Below are positions 9,063 through 17,187 of a stretch of 64,000 nucleotides of DNA, piece after piece. Position 1 is the first letter of the stretch. Each line of letters starts with the position of its first letter. Origin of the DNA: JAHJQZ01 sp963676075 (GTDB lineage: Bacteria > Pseudomonadota > Alphaproteobacteria > Rhizobiales > Devosiaceae). Location of the stretch: the NCBI GenBank assembly GCA_963676075.2, contig CAXXNZ010000004.1, positions 62,001 through 126,000 on the forward strand, read 5' to 3'. Both the position numbers and the translations under genes were made by a program. Below the pieces are notes generated by a model, which did no database searches, was not told the origin of the DNA, and saw only the letters and a list, made by a program, of their open reading frames with translations.

Positions 9063-9734
9063 GTGCGCAGAGGTCAGGTCATAGCAATTGCAGCCGGGGC
9101 CGTAGCGGTGGTGATCGCCGTTACTTCGGCGATCTACTTCATGCAGCCGTCGCCGGAAGCTGAGGTTGCAGTGACGCAGGTTGCGCCAGCCACGACCGCT
9201 TCCGATACCCTCACAACCGGCGCGACGACATCGACCACAACCCAGACCGCCGCCGCAGACAGCGATGCGGCAGCCGCTTCAGCCGCGGCGCGCTCCGGCA
9301 TCGTTCCCGGAACCGTCAAGAAACGCCTCGGCGACTGGCAGCTAAGCTGCGACACCCCTCCGGGCGCCAGTTTCGAACAATGCGCCATCATCCAGAACGT
9401 CACCGCCGAAGATCAGCCCAATGTTGGACTGTCGGTGATCGTTTTGAAGACGGCCGACAACAAGGCGCGGCTGCTGCGCGTGCTCGCCCCGCTTGGCGTG
9501 CTTTTGCCCAACGGGCTCGGGCTCAATGTCGACGGCACCGACATGGGGCGAGTTGCCTTTGTCCGTTGCCTGCCCAATGGCTGCGTTGCCGAGGTGGTCA
9601 TGGATGACGCATTGCTGGCGACTCTCACAAAGGGCAAGTCGGCGATCTTCATCGTCTTCAAGACCCCCGAGGAAGGCATCGGCATCCCGGTCTCGCTCAA
9701 CGGTTTCGCCGAAGGCTTCGCCGCCCTGCCGTAA
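9063..9734 (+). CDS. Invasion-associated locus B (IalB) family protein
   Basis: A 223-residue envelope protein: an N-terminal membrane anchor or uncleaved signal (about residues 5-26), an alanine/threonine-rich linker to about residue 75, then an IalB domain. Recognisable parts are FGDWQLSC-like KKRLGDWQLSCD, the paired cysteines (QCAIIQ and RCLPNGCVAEV) and a late SLNGFAEGF segment. GTG 9063 follows GGGAGTTAATCA. The family was named from a Bartonella invasion locus but is widespread in free-living rhizobia, where its role is unclear. Confidence 0.85.
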   Translation: MRRGQVIAIAAGAVAVVIAVTSAIYFMQPSPEAEVAVTQVAPATTASDTLTTGATTSTTTQTAAADSDAAAASAAARSGIVPGTVKKRLGDWQLSCDTPPGASFEQCAIIQNVTAEDQPNVGLSVIVLKTADNKARLLRVLAPLGVLLPNGLGLNVDGTDMGRVAFVRCLPNGCVAEVVMDDALLATLTKGKSAIFIVFKTPEEGIGIPVSLNGFAEGFAALP

Positions 9735-10119
9735 ATCGGATCGAAGTCGATCCGACGCTTTCCACCGAGGCACTTGATGTCGTTTGGACGTCGGCGTGAG
9801 GCACCTCAGCTTCGGACTACGTTCAGCGCGCTCTGCCTCGCAGCCTCGCCTTTCTCGGCGCCTTTGACGATCGCAATCTGATCGGCGTGGTCAACGTCGC
9901 CTGGGATGGAGGCCTACCCGCCTTCATACTCGACAACACGGTGCATGCGGATTTTCGACGGCGTGGCACGCAGCTCAACTTCTCAATGAGGCAGCAAAGA
10001 TCGCACGTGCCCGTGGAGCGGAATGGCTCCAAGTCGATTTCGAGCCACGTCTCGAGCCATTCTACCGCGCCTGCCGTTTTCGAGTGACCTCAGCCGGCCT
10101 GATACACCTGAACAGCTGA
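9735..10119 (+). pseudogene. Decayed GNAT acetyltransferase
   Basis: The frame starting about 9735 reads as the beginning of a GNAT protein (RIEVDPTLSTEALDVVW) but meets an in-frame TGA at 9797-9799, where a tryptophan codon would fit. It resumes with FLGAFDDRNLIGVVNVAWDG and VHADFRRRG, the acetyl-CoA-binding loop. There it appears to lack two residues (RRRG-TQL where RRRGIGTQL is usual). A further shift at about 9972-9982 moves the C-terminal half (LNEAAKIARARGAEWL, then FYRACRFRVTSAG) into another frame that ends at 10119. There is no start codon at the expected place. Several separate lesions suggest real decay rather than one sequencing error. Confidence 0.75.
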
Positions 10120-10134
10120 AGGGCGCAGTGAGCC

Positions 10135-10172
10135 AAAAAAAGCGCCGCGCGCCATGTTAATGGCGGCGGCGC
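10135..10172 (-). terminator. Strong terminator for the DUF1127 gene
   Basis: Read leftward, GCGCCGC-rich arms enclose a TAAC loop, with an outer stem of 7 bases, inner pairing of about 5 more and a small bulge, followed by seven T. It sits 75 bases past the DUF1127 stop. Confidence 0.8.
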
Positions 10173-10246
10173 AGTCAGGTCTGGAACACGTCAATTCGGG
10201 CGAACCGACGCGGGGAAACCGATGACTCGCGCCATCGGAACTGTGA

Positions 10247-10432
10247 TCAGTGGATCCAGGACGCAGCGCGTTCGGCGGCGCGATCATGCAGGAAGCGCGC
10301 TGCCTCGCCACGGACGTGGCGGGCCTCGAACAGATCCTGGCGCGACAAGCCGAGGTCGCACAGCAAATGGTCGTCGAGTCCCGAAAGGCTCTTGAGCGTG
10401 TTGAATCCGAACAAACGCTTGAGGAACGACAT
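10247..10432 (-). CDS. DUF1127 domain small protein
   Basis: A 61-residue basic protein starting MSFLKRLFGF with AGGAGAGAA just upstream. The DUF1127 core is the LDDHLLCDLGLSRQDL segment (about residues 18-33), followed by an alanine/arginine-rich helix. Small DUF1127 proteins are common in alphaproteobacteria; some have been linked to RNA turnover and phosphate or stress responses, but nothing here assigns a specific role. It is transcribed divergently from the LysR gene across a 170-base gap. Confidence 0.85.
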   Translation of the reverse strand: MSFLKRLFGFNTLKSLSGLDDHLLCDLGLSRQDLFEARHVRGEAARFLHDRAAERAASWIH

Positions 10433-10602
10433 CTTTCTCTCCTGTGGGGCTCTGCCCCGAAAATCCGTTGGGTGGTTCGAAGGGGTCCACCCCAACGCAT
10501 GATCCTGAGATAGGCACTTGCGGATCATCATTCAAACAAATAGATATCATCATTGTCATAAGGAATTCTTATTCGACTGCGTAAAAAAAGGGCGAACTGA
10601 TC

Positions 10603-11499
10603 ATGGCCGCGCCACTTGACCTCGACCAATTGCAGAGTTTTTGCGTCATCGCTGATTGCGGCAGCTTCACCGAGGCCGCCAGGCGCGTGCACAAAACGCA
10701 ATCCGCCGTGTCAATGCAGATCAAGCGATTGGAGGAAAGGCTCGGCAAGGTTCTGCTGAGCCGCGAAGGCCGTTCGGTATCGCTGACGGCCGAGGGCGAA
10801 CTCGTTTATGCCCGGGCGCGGCGCATGCTGCGGCTCAATGCCGAGATCGTCGACATCTTCTCCAATGAGGATCTGAGCGGCAATATCCGCTTTGGCGTGC
10901 CGGACGATTATGCCGTCAAGCTGCTGCCGATCATCCTGTCGAGCTTCCAGAAAACCCACCCGCGCATCACCGTCGAGGTCAGGTGCCTGCCCTCCGAGGA
11001 CCTGCTCGACGGCATGAATTCCGGCCGGTTCGATCTCATTGTCTTCACGCAGGGCACCAGCCACGAATTCGGCGAGCTGTTCCGCACCGAACGCATGTTC
11101 TGGATCAGCGCGCCGGAAGGAACGGCGCTGCATCAGGATCCGCTGCCACTGGCCTGCGGCACCAAGCGCTGTTTCTGGCGTGCCGGGGCGGTCGATGCGC
11201 TGGCGCGGGTCGGCATCGACTACCGCATTGCCTATACCTCATCCAACGCCACAGCCATCACCGGCGCGGTGATGTCGGACCTCGCGGTCGGCTATCTTCC
11301 CGAAAGCGCCCTGCAGCCGGGCATGCAGGTGCTGTCCGAAGAAGAAACGCACCTGCCGCGTCTGAACGATGCCCAGGTCGCCCTGATGCGCGGCTCCCAC
11401 GCCTACGGCGGCATCTATGACGCGCTGGCCAACCACATCATTTCCGAAATGGGCAATCTCGAAAGCCACGCCCACCTCGGCTATCTGGCAGCGGAATAG
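10603..11499 (+). CDS. LysR family transcriptional regulator
   Basis: A 298-residue LysR regulator. The N-terminal winged helix-turn-helix spans about residues 5-64 (FTEAARRVHKTQSAVSMQI is the recognition region), followed by a periplasmic-binding-like effector domain. The usual target of a LysR protein is the divergent neighbour, here the DUF1127 gene, but the two have no obvious functional link, so the regulon is open. The gene ends just before a long palindromic repeat. Confidence 0.93.
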   Translation: MAAPLDLDQLQSFCVIADCGSFTEAARRVHKTQSAVSMQIKRLEERLGKVLLSREGRSVSLTAEGELVYARARRMLRLNAEIVDIFSNEDLSGNIRFGVPDDYAVKLLPIILSSFQKTHPRITVEVRCLPSEDLLDGMNSGRFDLIVFTQGTSHEFGELFRTERMFWISAPEGTALHQDPLPLACGTKRCFWRAGAVDALARVGIDYRIAYTSSNATAITGAVMSDLAVGYLPESALQPGMQVLSEEETHLPRLNDAQVALMRGSHAYGGIYDALANHIISEMGNLESHAHLGYLAAE

Positions 11500-11514
11500 G
11501 CGAAAGCAACCCTG

Positions 11515-11634
11515 GAGCGTTTTCAGCAAAAGTGGGAACCGGTTTTGCGGCTGAGCCTGTCGAAGCCTCGAAAACGCGACAAAAAAACAGGCTAGGTCAT
11601 TTCGGTGTTTCCACGAAACGGTGAAATGACCTAG
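11515..11634. repeat. Intergenic palindromic repeat, copy A
   Basis: A 120-base element between the converging LysR and GNAT-YoaP genes. It begins GAGCGTTTTC, with a matching GAAAACG further in. Its right half is a hairpin with perfect 12-base arms (CTAGGTCATTTC at 11592 and GAAATGACCTAG at 11623). Its last four bases (CTAG) include the stop codon of the leftward GNAT-YoaP gene. Two relatives are at 30764-30868 and 49950-50053. Confidence 0.8.
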
Positions 11635-12407
11635 GCACGCGCCGCGCCGACCACCCTGTCGAACCGGCTGTCCATGCAGGCGCTGAGATCGGTCGTCACA
11701 AAGGCACCGTCAAGAAACAGGCTGAACACCGTTGAGGGGCTCGGCGCCGCCTGCGCTGCTTCGAGTGTCTCGAGTTTGTGGACCGTCAAATCCAACCCAC
11801 GCTTGCGGCAGGTTTCGGCCAGTTCGGTGCCGACGTGAAAATCGGTGAACGGGCAACGGGCGGAATAGTAGACGGTCACGCCCTTTGGCGCCGGCACGAG
11901 TCCCTTGCGGGCGCTGTCGGCAAAGCGCGGTTGTTCGGCAGGCTGGGTACCGTCGATAGAACGCGCCAGAAGGCTGAAGCCATTGTCGAGTGCATCCACT
12001 TCGATAAAGCCCTGGCGCTTGAGCCATTTGCCGTCGCTGAGAAAATGCATCTTCTTCCGACCGACCACCGTGACGAGACCGGCGCGGCCCTGCGCCTTCG
12101 CCTCATCGAGCGCATGGGCGATCAGGGCCTTTGCATGCCCCTGCCCCTTGAACTGTCCGGACACCCAGAAGCAGCCAAGCGCCAGCCAGCCCGGCGCGAC
12201 GATTGGCATGAAGGCGGTTTCTGCCGGCCCATATTCGAGAAAGACCTTGCCACGCGCGTCGAGCCGCCGGAACCGCCAGCCTGCCTCATACTGGGCGGCC
12301 AGCCAGTCCTTCTTGTCGGCATAACCTTTGGCACATTTCTTGTCGGAAATGGCGCAGCAGATATGAGCCTCCGGTAAAGTATCCGGCGTCAAAGTCACGT
12401 AGTTCAT
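11631..12407 (-). CDS. GNAT acetyltransferase fused to a YoaP-like domain
   Basis: A 258-residue two-domain protein. Residues about 1-160 form a GNAT fold (acetyl-CoA loop around VSGQFKGQGHAKALI). Residues about 190-258 match the YoaP-like domain, a short thioredoxin-like piece with VYYSARCPFTDFHV and a conserved cysteine. YoaP-type proteins are annotated as N-acetyltransferases of unknown substrate. ATG 12407 (MNYVTLTP) has GGGACAA upstream; an in-frame extension to 12548 shows no conservation. Its stop codon lies in the end of repeat copy A. Confidence 0.82.
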   Translation of the reverse strand: MNYVTLTPDTLPEAHICCAISDKKCAKGYADKKDWLAAQYEAGWRFRRLDARGKVFLEYGPAETAFMPIVAPGWLALGCFWVSGQFKGQGHAKALIAHALDEAKAQGRAGLVTVVGRKKMHFLSDGKWLKRQGFIEVDALDNGFSLLARSIDGTQPAEQPRFADSARKGLVPAPKGVTVYYSARCPFTDFHVGTELAETCRKRGLDLTVHKLETLEAAQAAPSPSTVFSLFLDGAFVTTDLSACMDSRFDRVVGAARA

Positions 12408-12561
12408 ATGCGTTGTCCCGATTGTCCCGGAGCGAATGTGCAGGCGTTGGGCTTGCGTGTCGATGCGACGAGAGGTTGCCGCAGCCGCCTGAAGAGGTTT
12501 CGGAAGCCTGGCATGGTCCGCTGTCAGGATATGGCAGTGTGGGTGCAAACGGCAGAGCCGC

Positions 12562-13089
12562 TCACGCCGTCAGCCGAAACCGGCGCTGGATGATCTCCTC
12601 CTGCCGGGAGGTCGAAAATATCCGGACGTCTTCCAGCCGCGTGAAATTCAACCGCTCCAGAATCGCTGCCGAAGCGGCGTTGTCATCTGCGCATCCGGCC
12701 CGCAAGGACCCAAGTCCGATGTCCTCATTAGCGAACCGTACCAGCTCGCGTGCGGCCTCTAGTCCAAGGCCGCGTCCCCACACCGCGCGATCGAGCCAGT
12801 AGCCGATTTCGCCCTCGCCATCACCCACATCGAAGAGGTCACAGACGCCGATCAGGCGACCATCGAGGGTAATTGCAAAACGGTAGGCCATTCCCTCACG
12901 CCATTCCTCAGCGTGACTGGCGAACCAGCTGGTCATTTTCGCCCTGTCAGGTGGGATCGTCGCGGACGCGAGGTTACGCGCAACCTCAGGGTCGGACCTG
13001 ATTTCCAATGCGCGCTCAACGTCGCCCGGCACCGTCGGGCGAAGCACGAGGCGCTCGGTAAACAATCGTTCGGACAGATCACCGGTCAC
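12562..13089 (-). CDS. GNAT acetyltransferase, RimJ/RimL type
   Basis: A 175-residue single-domain acetyltransferase. The N-terminal RLFTERLVLRP, IGYWLDRAVWGRGLGLEAA (acetyl-CoA loop) and NAASAAILERLNF are characteristic of the RimJ/RimL branch, whose members acetylate N-terminal amines of ribosomal or other proteins, or small molecules. The substrate cannot be told from sequence. It lies alone between the GNAT-YoaP gene and gshA, all leftward, with gaps above 90 bases. Confidence 0.88.
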   Translation of the reverse strand: MTGDLSERLFTERLVLRPTVPGDVERALEIRSDPEVARNLASATIPPDRAKMTSWFASHAEEWREGMAYRFAITLDGRLIGVCDLFDVGDGEGEIGYWLDRAVWGRGLGLEAARELVRFANEDIGLGSLRAGCADDNAASAAILERLNFTRLEDVRIFSTSRQEEIIQRRFRLTA

Positions 13090-13187
13090 TGACTTGTCCT
13101 CGAAACGGCCTGAACCCGTCGGCTCAATCGGCCGTTCGTGCCCTGATGGATAAAGGGCGAAACCTCACCTCTGAGCTGCTGCGCCGG

Positions 13188-14564
13188 CTAATACGCCGCG
13201 TCGGTGAACACGCGCGTGATGTCGCCGGACCAGGCACCGTGGTAGAGGTCGAGCAGGCGTTGGGCGCGTGGTTTGCACAAGGACAGCGTGTTCTCGATCG
13301 GGCTCAGGTAGACGGTCTCGTCCGCCCCTTCCCAATTGAGCTTGTTGCGGGCCTTGAGACCGGCGCGTGAGATATCGAGCACCTGGCGCGCCACCTCGGC
13401 GAGCTGTCCCTCGCGGAACGGCGACCGCAGACCGAGCTTGGGAACCGCATCGCGAAGGTTCTGGCGTTCTTCCTCGGTCCAGTCCTTCACCAGATCCCAG
13501 GCAGCGTCGAGCGCCGACTGGTCGTAAAGCAATCCGGCCCAGAAGGCCGGCATGGCGCAGATGTCCTGCCACGGGCCGCCGTCGGCACCGCGCATTTCGA
13601 GGAAGGACTTCAGCCTGACTTCCGGGAAAATCGTCGACAGATGGTCTTCCCAGTCGGCCTTGGTTGGCTTCTCGCCGGGCAGCTGCGGCAGCTTGCCATC
13701 AAGAAAGGCCTTGAAGCTCTCGCCGGCGGTGTTGATGTACTTGCCGTTGCGGCGAACAAAATACATCGGCACGTCGAGCGCGTAATCGACATAGCGCTCG
13801 AAACCCATTCCGTCCTCGAAAGCGAAGGGCAGCATGCCGGTTCGATCCGGATCAGTGTCGCGCCAGATTTCCGAGCGATAGGACAGATAGCCGTTCGGCT
13901 TGCCGTCGAGGAACGGCGAGTTGGCGAACAGCGCCGTCGCCACCGGCTGCAGCGCCAGGCTGACCCTGAGCTTTTTCACCATGTCGGCTTCGGAGCCGAA
14001 ATCGAGATTGGCCTGCACGGTGCAGGAACGGAACATCATCGAGGTGCCGAGCGTGCCCATCTTTTCCATATAGGGCTTCATGATCGCGTAGCGCGATTTC
14101 GGCATCATCGGCATCTCGGCAACGCTCCAGGTCGGCGCAACACCGAGGCCGAGGAAAGCGATGCGCATCGGATCGGCAATACGCCTCAGGATCTTGAGGT
14201 GATTGTTGATCTCCTGGCAGGTCTCGTGGATCGTATCGACCGGAGCGCCACTCAGCTCCAGCTGCCCACCCGGCTCGAGCGAAATCGCCGCACCCGATTC
14301 CGAACACTGCAGCCCGATCAGATTGCCGTCGTCATGGACGGGTTTCCAGTCCTCGGCAAACACGATGCCCTGAAGGATCGCCTTGATGCTGCGCTCGCCG
14401 TCATAGGGAACCGGCCGGTTCTCGACGCGGAAGAAGGTGAACTTCTCGTGCTCGGTGCCGATGCGCCAATCCGCCTTGGGCTTGGACCCCTTCGCCAGCG
14501 CTTCGATCAGGTCGGCGCGCGATTCGATCGGCGGTGAAACGCCATCGTCAGTTGCCATGGACAT
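13188..14564 (-). CDS. gshA: Glutamate-cysteine ligase, plant/alphaproteobacterial type
   Basis: First enzyme of glutathione synthesis, joining glutamate and cysteine with ATP. The 458-residue length and motifs (DWRIGTEHEKFTFF at the N-terminus, LEPGGQLELSGAP near 120, FEDGMGFERYVDYALDVPMYF in the middle) place it in the GCS2 plant-type group typical of rhizobia. ATG 14564 has AGGAG eight bases upstream; the in-frame extension to 14744 is not conserved. It follows rsmE on the same strand. Confidence 0.95.
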   Translation of the reverse strand: MSMATDDGVSPPIESRADLIEALAKGSKPKADWRIGTEHEKFTFFRVENRPVPYDGERSIKAILQGIVFAEDWKPVHDDGNLIGLQCSESGAAISLEPGGQLELSGAPVDTIHETCQEINNHLKILRRIADPMRIAFLGLGVAPTWSVAEMPMMPKSRYAIMKPYMEKMGTLGTSMMFRSCTVQANLDFGSEADMVKKLRVSLALQPVATALFANSPFLDGKPNGYLSYRSEIWRDTDPDRTGMLPFAFEDGMGFERYVDYALDVPMYFVRRNGKYINTAGESFKAFLDGKLPQLPGEKPTKADWEDHLSTIFPEVRLKSFLEMRGADGGPWQDICAMPAFWAGLLYDQSALDAAWDLVKDWTEEERQNLRDAVPKLGLRSPFREGQLAEVARQVLDISRAGLKARNKLNWEGADETVYLSPIENTLSLCKPRAQRLLDLYHGAWSGDITRVFTDAAY

Positions 14565-14661
14565 GGGCGGGGGCTCCTTTGGTCGGCGCGTCGCAAACGT
14601 GAATTCCGGGGTTGCGCGGCGCGCCGCGAACATAGCGCCGACAGCGCCGAAAGCAATGGCT

Positions 14662-15411
14662 TTATCGCCAATCACCGATAATGGATTGTAACACCGCCAG
14701 CGCCGCCACCGCCGCGGTATCGGCTCTGAGAATTCGCGGTCCAAGCGAAATGGGCAGAACGAAGTCCTGCGCCAGCAGAAGCTGGCGTTCCGCCTCGTCG
14801 AACCCGCCCTCCGGACCGATCAGCAACCCGACCCGCCGACCTTCAAGCGGACGCAGAGCATCAAGCGGCGTGCCGGACGGCGCGGTCTCGTCCGCAAAGA
14901 CCAGCACACGGTCGCCTTCGGTCTCGGCCCAGTTGGCGATGAGCTTTTCGAGCCCGATTTCGTCCCGGACCTCGGGCAGCGTCAGTACTTCGCATTGCTC
15001 GGCGGCCTCAAGCACGTTGGCGCGCATGCGCTCGATCTTGACGCGGCTGACCTGGGTGCGATGAGTCAGAACCGGCTGGATGATGCCTGCCCCCATCTCT
15101 GTGGCCTTCTGCATCATGTAATCGAGCCGGGCCGACTTGAGCGGGGCGAAGCCGTACCAAAGATCGGAGGGCGGTGTCTGCGCGGCGATCCGTTCCACCG
15201 GCACCAGCGTCGCCGCCTTGCGGCTGGCTTCGGCAATGTCGCACAGCCAGCCGCCGTCGCTGCCATTGAAGGCAACGAGCCTGTCCCCTGCCCCGCGCCG
15301 CAGCACCGAGACCAGATAGGTCACCTGATCCTTGGTGAGCGCCAGCGCCGCCCCCTCGGCAAGTGGCATCTCGACATAAAGGCGCGGCAGTGTTGCGTGG
15401 GAACGCGGCAT
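14662..15411 (-). CDS. rsmE: 16S rRNA (uracil-1498-N3)-methyltransferase
   Basis: SPOUT-class methyltransferase acting on U1498 of 16S rRNA. At 249 residues it has the family signs: an N-terminal PUA-like part (RLYVEMPLAEG), then QKATEMGAGIIQPVLT and the knot motif VGLLIGPEGGFDEAE, ending with a conserved LGPRILRADTA. It is divergent from ubiA (62 bases between starts) and upstream of gshA, an order common in rhizobia. Confidence 0.95.
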   Translation of the reverse strand: MPRSHATLPRLYVEMPLAEGAALALTKDQVTYLVSVLRRGAGDRLVAFNGSDGGWLCDIAEASRKAATLVPVERIAAQTPPSDLWYGFAPLKSARLDYMMQKATEMGAGIIQPVLTHRTQVSRVKIERMRANVLEAAEQCEVLTLPEVRDEIGLEKLIANWAETEGDRVLVFADETAPSGTPLDALRPLEGRRVGLLIGPEGGFDEAERQLLLAQDFVLPISLGPRILRADTAAVAALAVLQSIIGDWR

Positions 15412-15473
15412 GGTTTGTTGACTTCACTCAAGTGCTGAATAGTGTCTCCCGCATAAACCAGGGACGGGATGTG

Positions 15474-16409
15474 ATGCAAACGGAACGCAAGATCAGCAAG
15501 CGGATTGCCGATGCCAACAAGGGCAATTGGGTGGACCGCTTCGCACCAGAAGCGCTCAAGCCCTATTTCAAGCTCTCCCGTTTCGACCGCCCGCTTCCGG
15601 CGGGCCTGTTGTTCTGGCCCTGCGCCATGTCGCTCGGGCTTGCAGCCGTGGCGCGGCCGATGGTTGCCTACAACTACTGGTCCCTCATCCTGTTCCTGAT
15701 CGGCGCCATCGTCATGCGCGGCGCCGGCACGACGTTCAACGACATCGTCGACCGCGACATCGACGACAAGGTCGCCCGCACCCGTTTGAGGCCGCTGGCG
15801 AGTGGTCAGGTGAGCCTCAAACAGGCCTGGGCCTGGCTAATCCTGCAATCGCTGATCGGCTTCGTCATCCTTATCCAGTTCAACCTGTTCACCATTGCAC
15901 TTGGCGTCGCCTCACTGGCGCTGGTCGCCATCTACCCGTTCATGAAACGCATCACCTGGTGGCCGCAGTTCTTCCTCGGCCTCGCCTTCTCCTACGGCGC
16001 CCTGATCGGCTGGGCCTCCGAATTCGGAGCCTTGCATCTGCCGGCCTTTCTTCTTTATGCCGGCGCCATCCTGTGGACCATCGGCTACGACACCATCTAC
16101 GCCCTGCAGGATGTCGAGGACGACGCCCTGATCGGGGTCAAATCGACCGCCCGCCTGTTCGGCGACAGGGCGCGGGTCATAGTGGCGCTGTTCTACGCCG
16201 CCGCCTTCGCCCTCTGGCTCTGGGCCGGCTATGCCGCGCAAGGCTGGATCGTCTTCTTTGTCGCCGCCATCCCCACGGCAGCGATCCTTGCCTGGCAGGT
16301 GATCACGCTCGACCCGAAGAACGGCGCCAACTGCCTGTTGCGTTTCAAGGCCAACAACTATGTCGGCCTGGCCTTTACGCTGGCGCTGATCGTTCAGGCG
16401 CAGGTCTGA
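15474..16409 (+). CDS. ubiA: 4-hydroxybenzoate octaprenyltransferase
   Basis: Membrane prenyltransferase attaching the polyprenyl tail to 4-hydroxybenzoate in ubiquinone synthesis. The 311 residues contain about eight to nine helices and both aspartate-rich motifs: TFNDIVDRDIDDKVART and LQDVEDDALIGVKSTA. ATG 15474 is preceded by GGGACGGG; an upstream in-frame start at 15363 would overlap rsmE. The 235 bases after it (16410-16644) hold only a doubtful 23-codon frame at 16457. Confidence 0.95.
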   Translation: MQTERKISKRIADANKGNWVDRFAPEALKPYFKLSRFDRPLPAGLLFWPCAMSLGLAAVARPMVAYNYWSLILFLIGAIVMRGAGTTFNDIVDRDIDDKVARTRLRPLASGQVSLKQAWAWLILQSLIGFVILIQFNLFTIALGVASLALVAIYPFMKRITWWPQFFLGLAFSYGALIGWASEFGALHLPAFLLYAGAILWTIGYDTIYALQDVEDDALIGVKSTARLFGDRARVIVALFYAAAFALWLWAGYAAQGWIVFFVAAIPTAAILAWQVITLDPKNGANCLLRFKANNYVGLAFTLALIVQAQV

Positions 16410-16644
16410 GCCGGAAGCCCGTTGGCAAGGCTGAGGGCGTAAAGGTGGAAAGGCGTATGAACTGGGTCGCTTCGCTTACATTCGCAATGCCGAGTGAAGG
16501 CACGGCCGTTGTCTTCCGATACAACTGAACAACGCGCGCCCGTGTCAAATTGTCGGTTGAACTCGGATAGGCATTCGCGCAACCTCAAGAGATCGTGTCC
16601 CAGAAAGGGGCGGGGCGGGTCCCCGGCCAGCCGACCGGAGCGCC

Positions 16645-17187
16645 ATGAAACACGCAGCCGACCTGCTTTACCGTGTCACGCTGGTGATTTGCATCGCCCT
16701 GTTCGGGGTGATGTTCGCCGCCCAGATCGCCATCGTCTTGATGCGCTACGTGATGGGCGTGGGCTTTCTCGAGCTGCAGGACATGGTCACCTACTCCTTC
16801 TCGGCTTTGGTCGTTTTGACCATCCCGCTGGCCGCCGGCATGGATAGGCATGTCAGGGTCGATATCCTGCGCAGCCGATTTTCCAACTTGACCAATCACC
16901 GCATAGACCAGTGGGGACATGTGCTGTTCACGCTTCCGGTCTTCGGGCTCATGCTCTTGAACGCTTGGCCACTGGTCAGTGCCTCCTGGGCAATTTTCGA
17001 AGGATCGCGTGAGACCGGTGGACTGCCCGGCATGTTCATCGTCAAGTCGACCGTGGTGGTGATGTGCATTCTCGTGCTCGTTCTCGGGGTGATCGACTTT
17101 TTCTCCGATGGCAGGGGAAAGCCGCCGGGCGCGGAAGATGCCGGCCTGCCCGAAAGCGGAACGGCGCGGAAGGTGCGTGAGCAATGA
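16645..17187 (+). CDS. TRAP transporter small permease (DctQ type)
   Basis: Small membrane subunit of a tripartite ATP-independent periplasmic transporter. At 180 residues it has four predicted helices, starting with VTLVICIALFGVMFAAQIA, and the family region MRYVMGVGFLELQDMVTYSF. CCGGAG precedes ATG 16645. Its stop overlaps the start of the large permease by four bases, so the two are translationally coupled. The solute-binding gene follows the large permease, giving a complete Q-M-P operon. Confidence 0.92.
   Translation: MKHAADLLYRVTLVICIALFGVMFAAQIAIVLMRYVMGVGFLELQDMVTYSFSALVVLTIPLAAGMDRHVRVDILRSRFSNLTNHRIDQWGHVLFTLPVFGLMLLNAWPLVSASWAIFEGSRETGGLPGMFIVKSTVVVMCILVLVLGVIDFFSDGRGKPPGAEDAGLPESGTARKVREQ

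Noticed and set aside
9739..9756. Perfect CGGATCGA/TCGATCCG palindrome just after the IalB-like gene as a terminator
   Set aside because: The loop is only two bases and no T tract follows; it lies within the decayed GNAT reading frame.
16457..16528. A 23-codon frame upstream of the TRAP operon with an AAAGG site
   Set aside because: Weak ribosome site, no recognisable sequence and no structural context; left out of the feature list.
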